Assembly: GCF_000003815.2 (NCBI RefSeq)
Contig: NC_049985.1
Coordinates: 15,904,355-15,968,354 of the forward strand
Direction: 5' to 3'
Origin: Branchiostoma floridae
Lineage: Eukaryota; Chordata; Leptocardii; Amphioxiformes; Branchiostomatidae
Length of the DNA stretch: 64,000 nt
Shown: positions 46,601-58,371 of the stretch, piece by piece
Position numbering within the stretch: the first letter of the stretch is position 1
How the letters are laid out: the number at the start of each line of letters is the position of its first letter
Made by a program: the position numbers and the translations under genes
The notes under the pieces: generated by a model
Told to the model about the DNA's origin: nothing
Seen by the model: the letters and a program-made list of their open reading frames with translations, nothing else
Databases searched by the model: none

Positions 46601-48566
46601 AACACTTTCCCATTTACTGTATTATGAGACTGAAATGGATTTCCAAATGCGGACACACATGACAACATCAAGCTGCGTGATAGATGAACGTAAAACAACA
46701 GACAGGAAGGGGATTGTTAACACTGTGGGACCACATGTTGATTTGCAGTCTATACTTGTCAGAACCCTTCCCTGTCCTGTACACTTCACTCACACTAAAT
46801 GATGCCCTAAAGTGAGATGTATGTGCATGGGAGGAAATTATCATCACTTTTTCCTGCACTAATGGCGAAGATAAACTGGTATATGACAAGTGCTTTAAAG
46901 TTTGTTTATGGCGGACATAAAAGGATGAAGACAGCTGTGGCGGTTAAGTATGCTCGCAATAACGGTGTCCTTGAAACATGATATTAAGTACTAGTAATGA
47001 CAAACTTAAAAGCTTTAGATTCCAAGACCTAAGCAGGACTACATTATGGGATTAATGGCAACAATTTTCAGAGAGAAATCGTTATTACTTGGCAAGATTC
47101 CTATCAACAAATCCATATCATAAGTACACAGTACATTCTTTACAAGTCCCAGTCACATGCAGGCACAAATATGGTAATTAAACCAATAACGTTATCACAG
47201 ACACCAATGCAATGGGTCTGCCTATCAAAGAATGCTTAAGCTCAATTTTGATAAAAGCATAAATGGTAGCAGTATGTGGAAGATACCAGAATGATTGCAA
47301 TAATAGACCAATCTTACAGAAAATTAAGATAATGGTCTCCTTAGAGTGCAGTTGTATGAAGTAGATTAAACAACTTGGAATATGGGATTGGATGAGGTAT
47401 AAATATCTGCTTGAAAGGGGCGTAAAATGGGATAGAATGAGTTTCATTAGTACAAGATTGGTAGAGATTATTGGGGCTGAATCAAAACTTCTAAAGCTTA
47501 TCATGCACAAAATGTAGAGAATTGGCCAATCAGAATTCGAAAACTCCATCAGCCCAATTGTCCCAGGCAAGTGAAAGTGCCCATCAGGCAAGCGCAGGTC
47601 CTACCCCACTTGCCTGATTGGGCAACTTAGATTTTTCCATGAGTGAGATTTTGATATACTTGTTACTTTTCACAGCCATTGCACATCAAACATTGAATGT
47701 CCAACATAGAAAAATAGAACCACTAAAACTTAGAAGAATTCCATCCCTTGAAGTGAACATGCATAAAGAAAAAGTCATTTAAATTTCGGGCAAGCAAAAA
47801 TTTGGTTCAGAAAAGTAATTATTTTTTATGTACTTGTCCAATACAAGTGAATTTTAGAAAGCTTATCCAACCCTGCCAACGTTTAATGCTGAGATTGTGT
47901 AAAATTCAGTTGAGAATTATTTAAAACTAACTATCAACTGTTATAAGGATCATCTTGGGGTCTGCAAATACGTTGTCATTTGTTATAAACCACATATCTT
48001 CCCACAGAATGAAGAGTTTAGTTCAGTTCAGTTGAAAAGTTAATGTATCTAAACTATAAAAGTAACATTTCGGGTCTGCAAAGCAAGTTTTGTAAGTACC
48101 ACAGTTAACCAAAATGATGTACACCTTGCAAAAATCTTCCGAAAGAAACAAAGACACTTTTACCCATTTCAAATCTGATGTCATCTTTCACAACACTTCT
48201 GACTATAGCCAATGTGCAGCAATGATTTAAAGATGGAAAACTAAACCTGCTAAGTACCAGGATCTACTGGCAATAAGGTTAACAGTCCTCAGATGCCCAT
48301 AGACATCAATAATTAATACCAAAGAAGAGGTAATATATCAAAGAAACCCCCTTTCACATCCTCAGTCATCCATGACATGATTGACCTGAGGTTGTGGGGT
48401 CATCTGGGGTGTCCCAGGGGGACTATAATGGCGGGGATGGTGCAGCAGTCAAGCAGCCACTGGTGGCACTGATGGCTCCTCACATGCCGTAATGCTCCCC
48501 TCACTAGTGGCCTCATATCAGGTAATCAGGTTAAATATGGCAGGAATGGCTAGAGGTGACAGGTAC
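43651..48566. other. Noncoding, no gene seen
   Basis: Long AT-rich stretch. 45440-45720 is unique and rich in TAAT cores with TTATCGCCAGTTGCAG; 46660-46870 is similar. The 137-codon - frame at 47178-47591 lacks splice sites and codon bias. Confidence 0.35.
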
Positions 48567-48787
48567 CCCTTGTTTGTGGCAGGGGTGTCCATCTGGGTAC
48601 ACCAGTGATAAAAGGTTAACGCCTGCAAAGCGTACGATGATAGGTTTGTTTGTTTTTCTGTTGACAGACATTTCTCTGGATACAGCAATGTCTGTATCAG
48701 CACACACTGTGAAGCTTTGGAAGTTCCCGACCAACAGAACATGTGGAAACACATCATAGACCCGATGCAAAGGCACAGGCTTTTTTC
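48567..48787 (-). CDS. Candidate internal exon, unidentified
   Basis: Between the - strand acceptor CATCTTTCTACCAG and GGG|GTACCT lie two bases plus 73 sense codons: LHRVYDVFPHVLLVGNFQSF, TVCADTDIAVSREMSVNRK, then FAGVNLLSLVYPDGHPC. Composition is that of a folded, possibly extracellular, beta-rich domain. The + strand has an equally good acceptor here (TTTGTTTTTCTGTTGACAG) with a 31-codon frame (LDTAMSVSAHTVKLWKFP) to TAG at about 48759. The two readings exclude each other, and I prefer the longer - strand one. Confidence 0.35.
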
Positions 48788-51700
48788 CTGGTAGAAAGAT
48801 GGTATTGGATGGGAAATTCAGTGTGGCTGTCCATGGTGCTGAAAAAGCTAGTGTTATAACTAGAGTAAAGAAATCTAACTTGTTATAACGTTAATGTTCT
48901 TAACTTAGATATTCCACTAGTCAATGAAATAAAATCTGTACTCTAGTAGGTTTAGACTTGTTCCAATGACTTGTCAAACAAAATTATTTCATAGTATGAC
49001 CATCAGTTACACATGCAATAGAAACAGTACCAGTAACTTACAAGTCTCCAACAATGGCACCGACATTTCTATAAAAAAACTTAAACACCTTTACAAGTAA
49101 CCAGTTAAGTAAGCTGGGCAAACATTATCAAACAAAGATGGTAATAGGTAAATAAACGAGTAAAACAAGAGTCTATAGTGTGTTCTGTACAACTGTAGGA
49201 TCTGCTTCCTACAGCACTGGTCAACCTTCTGGATTTATTACTAAGGCAGCACCTGAACCTGACACTTTTCTCCAGGGATTTTCCTCCATTTATGGCAATA
49301 TGTGCACTAAAAGCCCTCCCTTTGCACGTTTGATCCCACTGCCACCACCCTACTCATTATGCCATTTCTTATCGGCCTTGCTCCCTCATGTCAATGGATA
49401 TCTATCCAGGGCTTTAGCCCAGACTTTGTCCGACTCCTGGCTCCAGTTAATTTGTAGCATCCCCCTGTTACTGCAACCCTGTGTCACCCCAACACTGCAA
49501 CACAGCATACCAATGGCCTGGGCCTGAAACTAGTTCAGCGAAACACAGCTGCGGGGAAGGTAACGTACTACAGAATCAACTCTGCATCTAAGGTGACGTC
49601 TATGCTGCAAATATAGACTTTCTGTCCTTGAAGTGAAAAGAAGATCTTTGAACACAATCTTATTCTTAGCTGCCCACAAAGTTATCAGCAATCTAACACT
49701 GACAGTTGAGGGCTTAACATTATGTCCGCATTACTGGTTCTTTTCTCTCCCTCCTCAAGGAATGAGTTGTACGCTAACATCTTAGGGCAATTTTCTACTG
49801 ATGGACAGGTAAGATATCAGACTCAATCAGCGCAAGACCAAGAGGTAAGGGGATAAAGTACTGGCCAATGCACATCATGGTAGGACAACAAAGAGAGAAG
49901 ATATTCAATTATAGAAGATCCCATTTAGTGGGTTTACAGTTAAAACCTAATACTGTATCAAAGCATGTGCTGTCTATATCATTAGTATGCTGAGTCCTGA
50001 AACTAGTAGTGCAACATATTGTACGAAATTGTTCTTTGCTTACAGTTTAATCTATTTCCCACTATCATTAAATCCGCATTCCCTTATTATATACCTGCAC
50101 ATGTACTAAAACATTTTGTCAAATTTTGATTGCTTTGCAATTTGTTTCAACAAAATTCCAGAAAATCAATATCTTTATAATGCCGTACATAATTAACACA
50201 CATTTACCTTCGTTTTTATTAATTATGGCCAGCATTACAATTATTCATGGTTCTACTTACTTGATATGCTGCTATGCCAAATTAAAATCTCACCTGTCAG
50301 TAATCTATGTTCATTATTGCACAGGTTAAAGTAAAGATGTGGCCCAGCAAAGTACCAGGTATTAAATGGGAGCTCTGATGAAAAATGGAAGAAGATACAT
50401 TCAAGCAATGCACAAATTGATATCCTAAGATATTCTCACAAATTTAGCCCATTAGTTGCTGTCATCAATAATCACCTTGTATAATAAAATCATTAGTAGC
50501 ATGGAAGTTCATATCTGATAAAATATGCATGTATGATTAAGTTTTGCTTTTAAGTATCAAAACATTTAATAACTGTAATTATGGACAGTGAAATCATTAT
50601 GCAGAAAATAAAACCTTTAGGACCCGAGAATGGTCAAGAATCTTTCAGAAGAAACTTAATACATAACACATCTGGTGACTGAAGCTTTCCCATAGGCCAG
50701 ATATTGTGATAATTTATTGCTACCATTAGTGAAGAACCCATGACCATAAATAACCATGTAACATGATGTTACATAACTAATTGGGGATGCACACTAAGGG
50801 TGTGGTAGTGGTTTGCTGATACGCCGCTAACCCTGACCCCCCAGGAAAGGGGAAGATATCCCAACTCAGATTCCCCCATACTTTACAACTTGGCCACTTC
50901 TTTGCTACCGAGCCGCAGTAAAACTGGAAACCCCGTCATTGAAACTACTATCAACACGGGAGGTTATTGGGGATTACATGTTGTTGCCACGGCTGTCTTA
51001 AATCTAGCGGTCGGTATCCTTCCAGTTGGGCCCAGCTGTGGCTTTGATGGGCGCCCAAACCGGTCCTGACAGTTCGCCAATACCGGCAGCTGGTGGAGGG
51101 ACCGGGCTGCGGGCAGGTTCAGCTTACTGCGCAACCTTAATTTGCAAGGTCCGCACCCAGCTTAATGGCCTCAAACTGTTCCTATCCTTCACCCCAGCCT
51201 TAGGGCAAAAAGCCGACCAAATCCTGTACACATTCTTTACAGCCCCTGCTAAAGTATATCACTGTTCCAAGTGGGGTGTATTGGATGGATCTATAGGAAA
51301 AGGATATCTGTTTGCAATAAAGGCTCTCGATATTCCCTTTTATGTCTACTCAGCTATAGATTTTTGATATCAAATAGCTTTGTGTTTAAGGTTCTGTCAA
51401 AAAAATATGATGTCATTTGGACCTTTGCTGCCTCTGTTAGCATTTTGTTAAAATCTCTGTATTGAAACTTTGGAAAAACATACTGCAAGCTATTTGAGTA
51501 AAATGAAAACTTATGAGAAAAGTCACAAAGAAGATCCCACGTGCACAATGACATGGTCTAGCAAATCAAAGAGGATGCTTAGATCCAAATTCTTAAGCAT
51601 ATGTACACATTGAGATGAATTTCAATACCTGCCAACAAAACACAAAAACTGTCTCAAATCTACTTGTCTTGCAAACATATCATTTATTTCTATCAACCAT

Positions 51701-52051
51701 AATATCTCATTATAGCACTGCCCAGCTAGACTGACTTCTAAATATCATAACATTACGCTGTTTTCAGACATCTCCAAAAAAGATTTTTATCATTCCTAAT
51801 GGTCATCAAGAAATTGTCCTCCACTGTACTGACCTTGACATGCCTAACACACTCAGGTGCTATTCTCCAGATGTGGTCATTAGAGGGCACAGCTTATCAG
51901 TATCCAAGGTAGCCACTTTCAACATTCAAAGTGTACTTTGGAGAGGCATTCTGTACCCTCTGGGCGACTTATCACCAAAATCCAATCCAGCTACCAGTAC
52001 TACAAGCCTGGCAATACTCTGTCTCTCGTCACCTGTGTACAATATTGTAGA
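48788..52051. other. Noncoding, no gene seen
   Basis: 49180-49530 and 50790-51260 are unique, GC-balanced and open in one + frame each, without splice support. Confidence 0.3.
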
Positions 52052-52483
52052 GAGGGGTGGGTACTGGTACAGTGTGCCCGTACAAACGTGTTTTTTTTTT
52101 TATTGGACCAGTCCAGAAAAAACGGACCTGAAAAAATTTGGTGGACCGGATGTTGGACTATAATTGGAAAATGAACACTGTCAAATTATATGATCAGGCA
52201 TTCACACATTTTTGGGCTTACCAGTTGAGGAAAATAACAAGAGCAGAGTAGAGTAGAGTCTATAGTCATCTCTACCAAATTTTACAGCCAATCGTACAGA
52301 CTGGACAGTTAGCTCTACAAAACAGCTTTCTTTGTAGCATAACGGACCATTGTTTTGAGTATTGTCTATTCACAAGTTTCCATATACTGAATCAGGTCCA
52401 GATTCAGGTCTGCACCTGAACCTAATCCTCTGGACCTGAACTGGACCTGTACCTGAATTTTCTGTACCGGTAACCATCCCTAG
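52052..52483 (-). mobile_element. hAT-like nonautonomous element, copy 4 (inverted, most complete)
   Basis: Both ends are present: GGGGTGGGTACTGGTACAG at the left and CTGTACCGGTAACCATCCCT at the right are inverted repeats. The interior is the reverse complement of copy 1, including GGACCAGTCC, GGGCTTACCAG and the CAGGTCC-rich end. No 8-bp target duplication is obvious. Confidence 0.75.
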
Positions 52484-53289
52484 TATACATTGTATAACCT
52501 TCTCCCTGCTGCCTAAACCCATTACAAATACAGACTTCTTGGCAAATGACTACCTTAGCATTCTGACAGTTAATTGCTGATGTATACTTCATTGGCTTCC
52601 TCAAAAAAAGGTCTAGTGGGCTTTTAAAAATGCTAACATATGTTCTGTCAACTCCCTATTCGGGACACAACAGCAAGTAAAGTAAAGCAAGTACTGCTGA
52701 TTCTAAAAAATAATTTGATAAAACAAAGAACTTCAAGGATAGCATCAAATTTAAGTGCTGACCATGATAAGTGAAATTAAGAGCAATGGAAAAGCAGTGT
52801 ACAGCATCATTTGAGAACAAAATAACAATACTGAATGGCGGCTTTGCAATTAGTTGTTCACACTACACATGGAGCACAATGTTTAAGTGCTTTGGTAGGC
52901 AAAATGGCACCAGATAAATGCCTTTCAAAGGCGCTCCAATCACCAGTTGGACTGCCTCTGCTGGAGAGCGATCAATTACAGTTAGCTGCTGCAATTCCTG
53001 TACAATCTGGACTGGTAAAAGGGGAAATTAAAGCGGACTTGTAATATTTCCTGACACCCCCAAGGTCAGAACACCTGAACCAGACGGCAAATCAATGATC
53101 TTTAGAGGGCAGTTGAAGGTCATTTTGTCACGAGGGCCTGCCTTTATTTCTCTGAAGCCCTGGTTAATGATCCTTGGTCATGTCTTTTGAGATCCCTACA
53201 TGTACATCATGTAAGTATTAATGCTCCATCCTGTTCTTAACAGTGCAACAGGTCTTACTTCACTCCAATTTGCCAAAGAATGACTAATG
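52484..53289. other. Unique patch with an ORF beginning ATGGCGGC
   Basis: A + frame at 52835-53044 starts TGAATGGCGGC (TISU-like) and reads MAALQLVVHTTHGAQ... for 69 codons. Codon pattern is passable but no splice site or promoter accompanies it, and it contains GATCAATTACAG and CAATTAG cores, so it may be regulatory instead. Confidence 0.25.
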
Positions 53290-53465
53290 CTAGTTCACCT
53301 TTATCAGTTGGGTAACCTATATCCGTTGCTTTTAAAAAACAGGGTTATTTGGGGATATCACATCAGCGGACGTTGGTTTCAAATTGCAATATTTTCGGTA
53401 TTTTGCAGTTCAACTACTACCTATTCCCTTGATGTACCTAAATACTCTGCTTTGAATTGTGACCG
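53290..53465 (+). mobile_element. MITE TAGTTCACCTTTATC, truncated copy 3
   Basis: Shares TAGTTCACCTTTATC, GGGTAACCTATATCCGTTG and the GGTTTCAAA(T/C)TG...ATATTTT interior with 36094; the right end is missing. Confidence 0.65.
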
Positions 53466-53514
53466 CATCTGAAGTGTGAGAAGCGACACCTGTCCTGCAG
53501 TACAATGTGAACCA

Positions 53515-53575
53515 GTCAGAATTGCCCTGAAGAAGGTGACAGTCTGTCACCGAAACGTCGGTTTGAATAAAACAA
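53515..53575 (+). ncRNA. Hammerhead-ribozyme-like motif
   Basis: In order: CTGAAGA (53527-53533, matches core box CUGANGA), an 8-bp perfect stem GGTGACAG / CTGTCACC closed by one base (53535-53551), GAAA (53552-53555), then CGTC. This is the order of a type I hammerhead with minimal stem III, as described for Penelope-like retroelements. Stem I is short (GGT with GCC). No Penelope ORF is beside it. Catalytic activity is inference. Confidence 0.4.
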
Positions 53576-54164
53576 TGGTTGTGTAAAAAGAGTCTCTTTA
53601 TTCAGTGACGTACCAACCTGATGAAACTTATCCAGTTGCTTGAGTCAATACCTCTTGGTATTTCTTATTACCTGGGTGTCTAATCTCTATTCTATTGCAT
53701 AGCTCTGATTTTATTTTATTGGTGTTATTCTATGGCTCTACATACCTCATCCCCATATGTACATATATGGGAATGTTAAATCATTACAACTGATCAAAAC
53801 ATATCCAACGTGCTAATAGATTAGTCAGGTGGGTATGGCAATAACTTATTGTTCCCTGGGTTTCCTTAGAAAAAATTGCCATATGAAATCTGAGCCTCCC
53901 CCATGGTTCAGCCTAATGCCCAGACATTACAGACATGCCACAGGTTGTGTTTCTAATGTATATGCTTTTATGCTCTCTTTTTCTGATTACTTATGAAAAA
54001 TTCAACTTTTCTTTGTCTCCTAAATTAATGACAGAATCATTAACAGGAGTACAAAATGTATATAGCATATTCCCAAATACTCTACTCTTACAAATGAATT
54101 ACACACTCGAGAAAAAGTTTTAACATACTAGTAAATGTTTCATGAGACGAGGAAAGGTATAATG

Positions 54165-54374
54165 CTAGTTCACCTTAATCCACGGGGTAACCTTTATCCA
54201 TTGTATATAAAATCAGAGTATTTGGGTACGCCAAATTGACAGACGAGTGTTTTAGACTGGAATGGTATAAAAATATTGCAATTTGAAAGGAATGTCCATC
54301 GACTAGATATCCCTAAATATCTGGGGTTTTTTAAAACAACGGATATAGGATACCAAGTAGATAAAGGTGAACTA
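54165..54374 (+). mobile_element. MITE TAGTTCACCTTTATC, copy 2
   Basis: Both ends present (TAGTTCACCTTAATCC left; GATAAAGGTGAACTA right), with AAAACAACGGATATAGG near the right end as in copy 1. TA at both tips fits a TA target duplication. Confidence 0.75.
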
Positions 54375-57300
54375 CTGTTAGAGATAACAGTGGGATATTT
54401 CACCCACCTAATCTTCTCATTGCCCCCCCCCCCCCACTCTACATCCTGACTAAGGCTGTAAAGCAATTATGGATACATACATGTAGGTAATATACACCTA
54501 AAGACAAATCTACTTGACCAGTTCTTGGTAAATCCTCTCCTTGGTTTTACATGAGATTATTGCATTGCGTTTTTCACAACCTTAATCTTGGACAAGATAG
54601 AAATTGCACGAATGTCCCAGGATTCAGGTCTACACTACAGGAAATAAGAAAATTGGAAAAACACTTTATCCTCCATGCTCAAGTACGGGTGTATCAGTAC
54701 TAATTTAAAAGTGAGTTATCATCCGCAGCTCGAAAGGTTAATTGAACAAGACCCTGTGATACACTTTTCTAAATAGGCGGATTCAAGCTGGCTAGCGAGA
54801 GATTGCCGAGCTATCTTTTTAGGGGTTTCTCGAGTTATGGCTGAAACCCTGGAGAGATGATGGCGGGGGCGGTGTAGGAAAACCAAGCAGGGCAACATCA
54901 AGGTGTGAACATTCCTCACCCTTAAAGAGATGGACTGAAGCATCACTAAGACAAGACTTACTGCAAATTTCTATCTTAATTTCTAACTTGTGCCCCCAAC
55001 AACCAGGTCAACTCAAGTGACTAGGTAGGCAGGTATTAACACTTATATAGCTGCCACTTTGAAAAACTAACTTACATATACTGTATAAATGTGAGAAATC
55101 TCTAGTTAAAACCGCAGAAAATAAACGGGAGTATTCTGGGGGATGTTGCATTGGGGACTTTTTAAGATACATGTACATTCATCTGGGAGGTGTACATACA
55201 TTTGTACATGTATGCAACCTGGTAATATCATGTTTAATATATGTAGATATTAGGCAGCAATACAAAACAAACATCTAGACAGGCTATATGTAAATGAGCT
55301 GATAAATCTGATATGAAGACCAGCATGTTGGGCCTTACCCTTGGCTTACCTCAATCTGATTATAGCGTCAAGCACAATACAGGAAACTATATGGTGGGGT
55401 TAAACTTAATACCCCCATAATCAGCGCAAAAGTGATTAGGACCAGAGAAACTTGATTTAGGCCTGAGCCCAGAACGTCAATTACCTGAAGATTGGCGATG
55501 CCGGATTCCAAGCCAAGTGCTAAATGGATTCATTAGAAAGAAGAAGACGTTAAGAGACCAAGGAATTGTTAGAAATCAATAGACTACTTCCGACCACAGG
55601 AAGAACAACTGGACTTGAAGAAAGGAGGACCAGGAAAGCACTATACTGACCTAGCCACATTGACTACATACACTCTGTGGTGTACTTGATGCTCTTTTTG
55701 AACACAACAAAGGTATTGAGTACCACTCTTGAGGCAGTCCCTTGTTCCTTGACTGTTTCAAAGAGAACTCATTTCATTGACAACTGCAGGCACTTACTTT
55801 CATTGCCAATACTGCAAGTAAAAATGCACTTAAACACAACAAGACAGAAAGGAACAGAGCAAAGCACTCAGACTGGTGCAAGCTGCAAATATCACCTAAA
55901 TCTGACCAAGTCAATATTTTCAATTCAAGCCACAATCTTTGGATGTGTGCACAACACAGTATTGAGTACTTGTGTAATTCAATCTTTCGCTATTATTTCC
56001 TTGACCACTTCAATGGCAACTGCTATCTTTTATTGGATTGGCAATGATTTTACAACCGACCTAAAAGTGTTGTGCCCTCCTGGGCACTTTTTCAGCCTTA
56101 CACAGTATCTCCATTCTTGAGACAGGGAAATTTTCTCCTGCATAATTATGGATAATCAATAGTAATGCATAAGGTGGGCACTCTCAGGTTTTATGGGTGT
56201 GTTGAAGCTGGACCTGCATGAAGTAGGTGTGGACACACAATACATAGCCATATTTCTGTAACCTTTACAACGTCAATTGTCTTCACACGCAAATGTAAGC
56301 CTATAGTTAGTATAATTGACACAGTCAAACTACTCAGGGACCAATAGAATCTAGTCTATGTGGAAAGGTGTCAATATGAAAATACTATCTTAGGGATCAC
56401 CAAACTATGGTCACGTTGGCAAAGTGGTCACGTAAGAATTATGTAAAATTGGACACTTGTACATGTTTGGCTGTACACGGTTCTTGCTTTTGAACCACAC
56501 AGAGCCACAAATGTAAGCACATCTCCTACAATACAGAATTCAAGTCAGGACCCTGCCATCATCTGAAGACAGGTCGTGGGTTGAGGTATCTTCTGGAAGG
56601 ACCACTTCCTCCTAAATTTATGACCCTCCTCTATTCACTCCTGCCTGAATGCCTGACCTGCCGGGAGTCTTCCCCCTAAATTTGTCACCCCCGATGATTA
56701 GTCACCCTAATACCGGCTGACGGGAGGTCAGCGGAAGGTTTGATCTGGCCGTGGGACATCGTGCGGGCTTTCTCCTGGCCGGGTAGATTGCCCCCTCAAT
56801 CACCCCGCGCTGCCACCAGGTTAACTTCCTCCGTATATCGCACATTGATTTTCCATGGGATTCAATTTGGGATTGCCTGGACCAGGCTGGTGTCGGGGTC
56901 AGGCACGAGACTGCCGTCAGATTGAACCAGTCCTGTGTCTTTCCTTTTTCATTTCTGACGTGCCTTTTAACACTGTAACGCTTTTTTGCTACACTAACAA
57001 AACTGCATTTTTGGCAATGCCTCAGGGGCTGGCCTAACAGTGTAGTATGCGTCTGATTTGCAAGAAGTCCCAAAAGTCTACAGGAACTGTGTGCTTCCCC
57101 ATGCCTAATCGCATCTTTATTCTCTGGGGAATTTTTTATTTTTATTTTTGTTGTTCTTATACAAGAGTTAAGAATATTTCCTTAAGCAATTTCTTATTAC
57201 AGCATTTTTCTTGAAAAGAGATTATTCTTCTAAAAATTCTAATAGTTTCTTCAACATGACAAGAAAAATGATTTTGCTACCCAAGCAAAATGAGAAATTC

Positions 57301-58313
57301 ACACTTGAAACTCGTGAGCTAATTCCCTTATCTTTGAAACTTAGCAAGACTAACCTTAAGAATGCACTTGGATGATAAAATACTACTCCAGTCAGTTTTC
57401 CCCATGAAAACTTTCTTCGTGAAAGGAAATAATCTGAGCATTGAATTTGCTCAAAGAACTTCGGGAAAGTCTTAAGATAAATCTTTGAGAAAAGTCAATG
57501 AAAAGAAAAGATTATCTGTAGATTTTGATTTAGGGAAATCCTGCAGGTGTGTATGCTACCATAAGACAGTGGTTAACTATTGGGTTGGGAAAGTTGCCCA
57601 CTGGCCCTACAGTGGACAGTGCCAAGACAAATCCCCATTGTTCCAAAACACTTCACATGCAAACCTATTTTCTGCTTCATAAATTAATACCAAGGCCAAA
57701 TCTATGCTTCGGGCAATCAACTTGGCATTTTGCCAGCCTTTCCAAGCATAATTCTATCAATACTGCATGACAAATTTCACGCTGTTTGAGGCAAGGTGTT
57801 TAATAGAGAGCCATGCTGCCCTAAGAGCAATTTTTCTCCTTCACTGTTCCACACCGGTGCACTTAGGCTGCCCCTCCCTGGAGACGCAAGGACAAAGCTA
57901 TTCATTTACCTGCAGCCCAGTTTAAATCACACTTGTGTCCTATGGCTCGTACAATATATCACACCTTCTCCTGGGATGTTGTTTCCATTACAGCAACACC
58001 ACTTCTTGGGGTGAACTTTTCAAATATTATATGAGCCTTTGAGAAAGAGCATTAGAAAATCTCACAACGTACCAGGGAGTAAAGCAACAGCTGTTTGACG
58101 TATATTTTGTCAATTCATCATCAACATTAGAACACTGAACAAGTCAGTACCAAGGACAGTGCAGTAGACATCAACCATGTGCACTGTTTCATACTGATAT
58201 TCGTGCAAAACTTCCAGCATAAAACAACTAACAATAGCTGATAGCTGATATCTTATTCCTCAATTTAATCATTTAAATCCTTTAATTAGAATGCAACTTG
58301 TTGCTGTTTGCAG
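54375..58313. other. Noncoding, no gene seen
   Basis: A poly-C run at 54424-54437. 56580-57070 is a GC-rich unique patch; 57540-58020 is similar. A 147-codon + frame at 55677-56120 has no splice borders and mixed composition. Confidence 0.3.
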
Positions 58314-58371
58314 GTTCATGAACCTGAAATTGCTTCTGAATGACAAAATATTCTTATCAGGAAAAAGGAAG
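58314..58371 (+). CDS. Weak exon candidate
   Basis: A very good acceptor (CTTGTTGCTGTTTGCAG) and a donor (AAG|GTATGG) bound 58 nt reading FMNLKLLLNDKIFLSGKRK. The frame continues to a TGA at 58476 if unspliced. No partners found. Confidence 0.2.

Noticed and set aside
47178-47591. 137-codon - strand ORF
   Set aside because: Leu/Ile/Ser-rich from AT-rich DNA, no start context, no splice sites.
55677-56120. 147-codon + strand ORF, the longest in the window
   Set aside because: Starts at GTG, mixed composition, no splice borders or motif; long frames are expected by chance in 64 kb of AT-rich DNA.
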